Shown here: positions 6,188-7,281 of the stretch, in pieces
Layout: each line of letters starts with the position of its first letter
How positions within the stretch are numbered: position 1 is the first letter of the stretch
Notes under the pieces: generated by a model
What the model saw: the letters and a program-made list of their open reading frames with translations, nothing else
Databases searched by the model: none
What the model was told of the DNA's origin: nothing
NCBI GenBank assembly: GCA_021772595.1
Contig: JAJFLS010000601.1
Span: forward strand, 1-7,281
DNA: 7,281 bases
Source: Opitutales bacterium
GTDB lineage: Bacteria > Verrucomicrobiota > Verrucomicrobiia > Opitutales > Opitutaceae
Direction: 5' to 3'
Program-made: the position numbers and the translations under genes

Positions 6188-7038
6188 ATCCCGGATTCGC
6201 CAGTCGCTATTTTTTTTAGGGTTTCCAAAAGTTTTTTGGGATCATCCCCACCTAAAGAGTCCGGCTTGTGGGCAAGCAAGGCCATAGTCTCTTTTAGCTC
6301 TCCTTGTACGCCGGTTAGGTGTAGTTTCTTACCAATTCCACGCACTCGATTTGCCGGAGCGTCTCCTTCGGCCAGCCACTCAGAGCGAATCCGTATGAAT
6401 TCAACGCCAGCAGCTCCATATGCTTCCACGTCTTCAATGGATGGAATGAGGCCTAGCTGTTTAGCTTCGGGCAATAATTCTCGGAAACGCATCGCTTGCT
6501 CCACGCTTCGAACCCCGATGACGGTTTTGGTAGGATCTCCGTTTTCGCGGATGACTACCGCTACCGCTTGATCGAAGATTTCACCGTCCTCCTTTAAATC
6601 GAGGAGAAGATCGATTTTCCCACGACACAGTCGCGCCATTTCAACTAGGGAAGGGATTCGTTCGTTACGGTATTGCTTATCAAAATAAGACCCCGCATCA
6701 AGTTGCTGGAGCTGATCCAGCGTAAGCGCATTAGCGATGCCCGCACCATTTGTTGTTCGGTCAAGCGTCTTGTCGTGAAGGATGAATAACTTCCCGTCCT
6801 TGCTAGTCCTAACGTCGACCTCGGTGGCAGTGGCTCCGACTTCAATCGCCCGCTTTGCCGATGCGAGCGTGCACTCGGGCCGTTCAGCGCTAGCGCCTCG
6901 ATGTGCTATAATTTGTGAGACGTGGGTCGCTGCGATCTTCAGTTCTTCACTTGAGGCGTGTGACACCTGGGCGAGTGATGCAATAATCCAGGTTGCGATG
7001 AAGATGCGCGCATGTTGCGGAAAAAAGCTATATTTCAT
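6184..7038 (-). CDS. Secreted glycerophosphodiester phosphodiesterase
   Basis: GDPD enzymes cleave deacylated phospholipids (glycerophosphodiesters) into glycerol-3-phosphate and an alcohol, using a TIM barrel with two-metal or calcium chemistry. Numbered from the upstream ATG at 7086, the motifs are IAHRGASAERPECTL (60-74; family HRG-xxxxx-PENT), TEVDVRTSKDG (88-98), LHDKTLDRTTNG (103-114), IPSLVE (144-149) and LLDLK (161-165). The catalytic His62 and His104 and the metal ligands Glu89 and Asp91 are present; the Asn of PENT is Cys72. I chose the ATG at 7038 (residue 17), giving a 284-residue protein beginning MKYSFFPQHAR with hydrophobic core IFIATWIIASLAQ and a SHA-S cleavage site, a normal signal peptide. 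The 7086 start adds 16 polar residues and cannot be excluded; neither start has a Shine-Dalgarno. The TAA overlaps the sulfatase-like stop by four bases on the opposite strand. With the phytase-like protein it suggests organic phosphate scavenging. Confidence 0.9.
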   Translation of the reverse strand: MKYSFFPQHARIFIATWIIASLAQVSHASSEELKIAATHVSQIIAHRGASAERPECTLASAKRAIEVGATATEVDVRTSKDGKLFILHDKTLDRTTNGAGIANALTLDQLQQLDAGSYFDKQYRNERIPSLVEMARLCRGKIDLLLDLKEDGEIFDQAVAVVIRENGDPTKTVIGVRSVEQAMRFRELLPEAKQLGLIPSIEDVEAYGAAGVEFIRIRSEWLAEGDAPANRVRGIGKKLHLTGVQGELKETMALLAHKPDSLGGDDPKKLLETLKKIATGESGI

Positions 7039-7281
7039 GATGGGAAGAGTGAAGGGCGTGTTGCCCAAATGTGATTTATGAATCAATCAGCGCAAAGAGG
7101 CCAGTTTTTGAAGCTTCTATCAATGACTTATACGCGACTTAAGGTTGTTTCTATTGGTATAATTCGATTTGGGCAACAGGTCCTGAAAAATTGACATAGG
7201 CCAAATAGGGTGTGTCCTGTTTGGACCCAGGGTAGTGGTATGACGTTTTTTTGCAGAGACAGATTCTAGTTCGAAAACTGT
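7039..7281. other. Upstream region of the phosphodiesterase gene, right edge of window
   Basis: No further gene is visible. The stretch contains a perfect inverted repeat (7059-7070 with 7167-7178), a TATAAT on the plus strand (7158-7163) without a good -35, a TTGACA (7191-7196) without a good -10, a GTCC/GGAC mini-hairpin around 7217-7229, a seven-T run (7245-7251) and a second copy of CTAGTTCGAAAACT (7266-7279). Whether a plus-strand gene starts beyond the edge cannot be seen. Confidence 0.5.
7059..7178. repeat. 12-bp inverted repeat flanking the phosphodiesterase leader
   Basis: TGTTGCCCAAAT (7059-7070) and its exact reverse complement ATTTGGGCAACA (7167-7178) are 96 nt apart. If translation starts at 7038, both arms lie upstream of the gene. 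They could be paired sites for one DNA-binding protein or a long-range hairpin in the leader. No extension beyond 12 bp is seen. Confidence 0.4.

Noticed and set aside
7158..7196. Plus-strand promoter from TATAAT or TTGACA near the right edge
   Set aside because: TATAAT lacks a -35, TTGACA lacks a -10, and no plus-strand gene is visible before the window ends.

Overview
The window looks like a chromosomal piece of a free-living, probably aquatic member of the Planctomycetota-Verrucomicrobiota group; Verrucomicrobiota is my first guess. The reasons are a DUF1501 C-terminus, a secreted sulfatase of the iduronate-2-sulfatase-like type, a LamG/VanZ membrane protein and moderate GC. None of the five complete gene starts has a convincing Shine-Dalgarno sequence. 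Lineage is inferred from gene content only, as no rRNA or other marker is present. I see no tRNA, rRNA, CRISPR array, transposase or integrase.

Layout. 1-213 (+): C-terminal end of a DUF1501 protein. 214-357: short gap with a CTCCGT-rich repeat. 358-1434 (+): a VanZ-like membrane protein with a LamG-type domain between its first and second membrane segments. 1435-1792: a gene-free stretch with three consecutive stem-loops, then AT-rich DNA. 1793-2869 (+): secreted beta-propeller phytase-like protein. 2870-2992: short convergent gap with a hairpin. 2993-4420 (-): B12-binding radical SAM protein. 4421-4747: divergent intergenic region with a perfect 15-nt operator-like palindrome and a possible gene relic. 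4748-6187 (+): secreted sulfatase with several active-site replacements. 6184-7038 (-): secreted glycerophosphodiester phosphodiesterase, whose stop overlaps the sulfatase stop. 7039-7281: upstream region of that gene, with a 12-bp inverted repeat.

How the genes may work together. Three exported proteins (phytase-like, sulfatase-like, glycerophosphodiesterase) fit scavenging of organic phosphate and sulfate esters outside the cytoplasm. They are not one operon: strands alternate and every gene seems to have its own promoter region. The radical SAM protein is a cytosolic metalloenzyme of unknown product and has no obvious partner here. It is not a sulfatase-maturating enzyme by architecture.

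The main oddities are the VanZ/LamG architecture and the altered active sites of both the phytase-like and the sulfatase-like proteins, which suggest changed substrate or lost activity. I do not see convincing evidence for a new multi-gene system. The non-coding structures at 1469-1548, 4535-4549 and 7059-7178 are the least explained parts.
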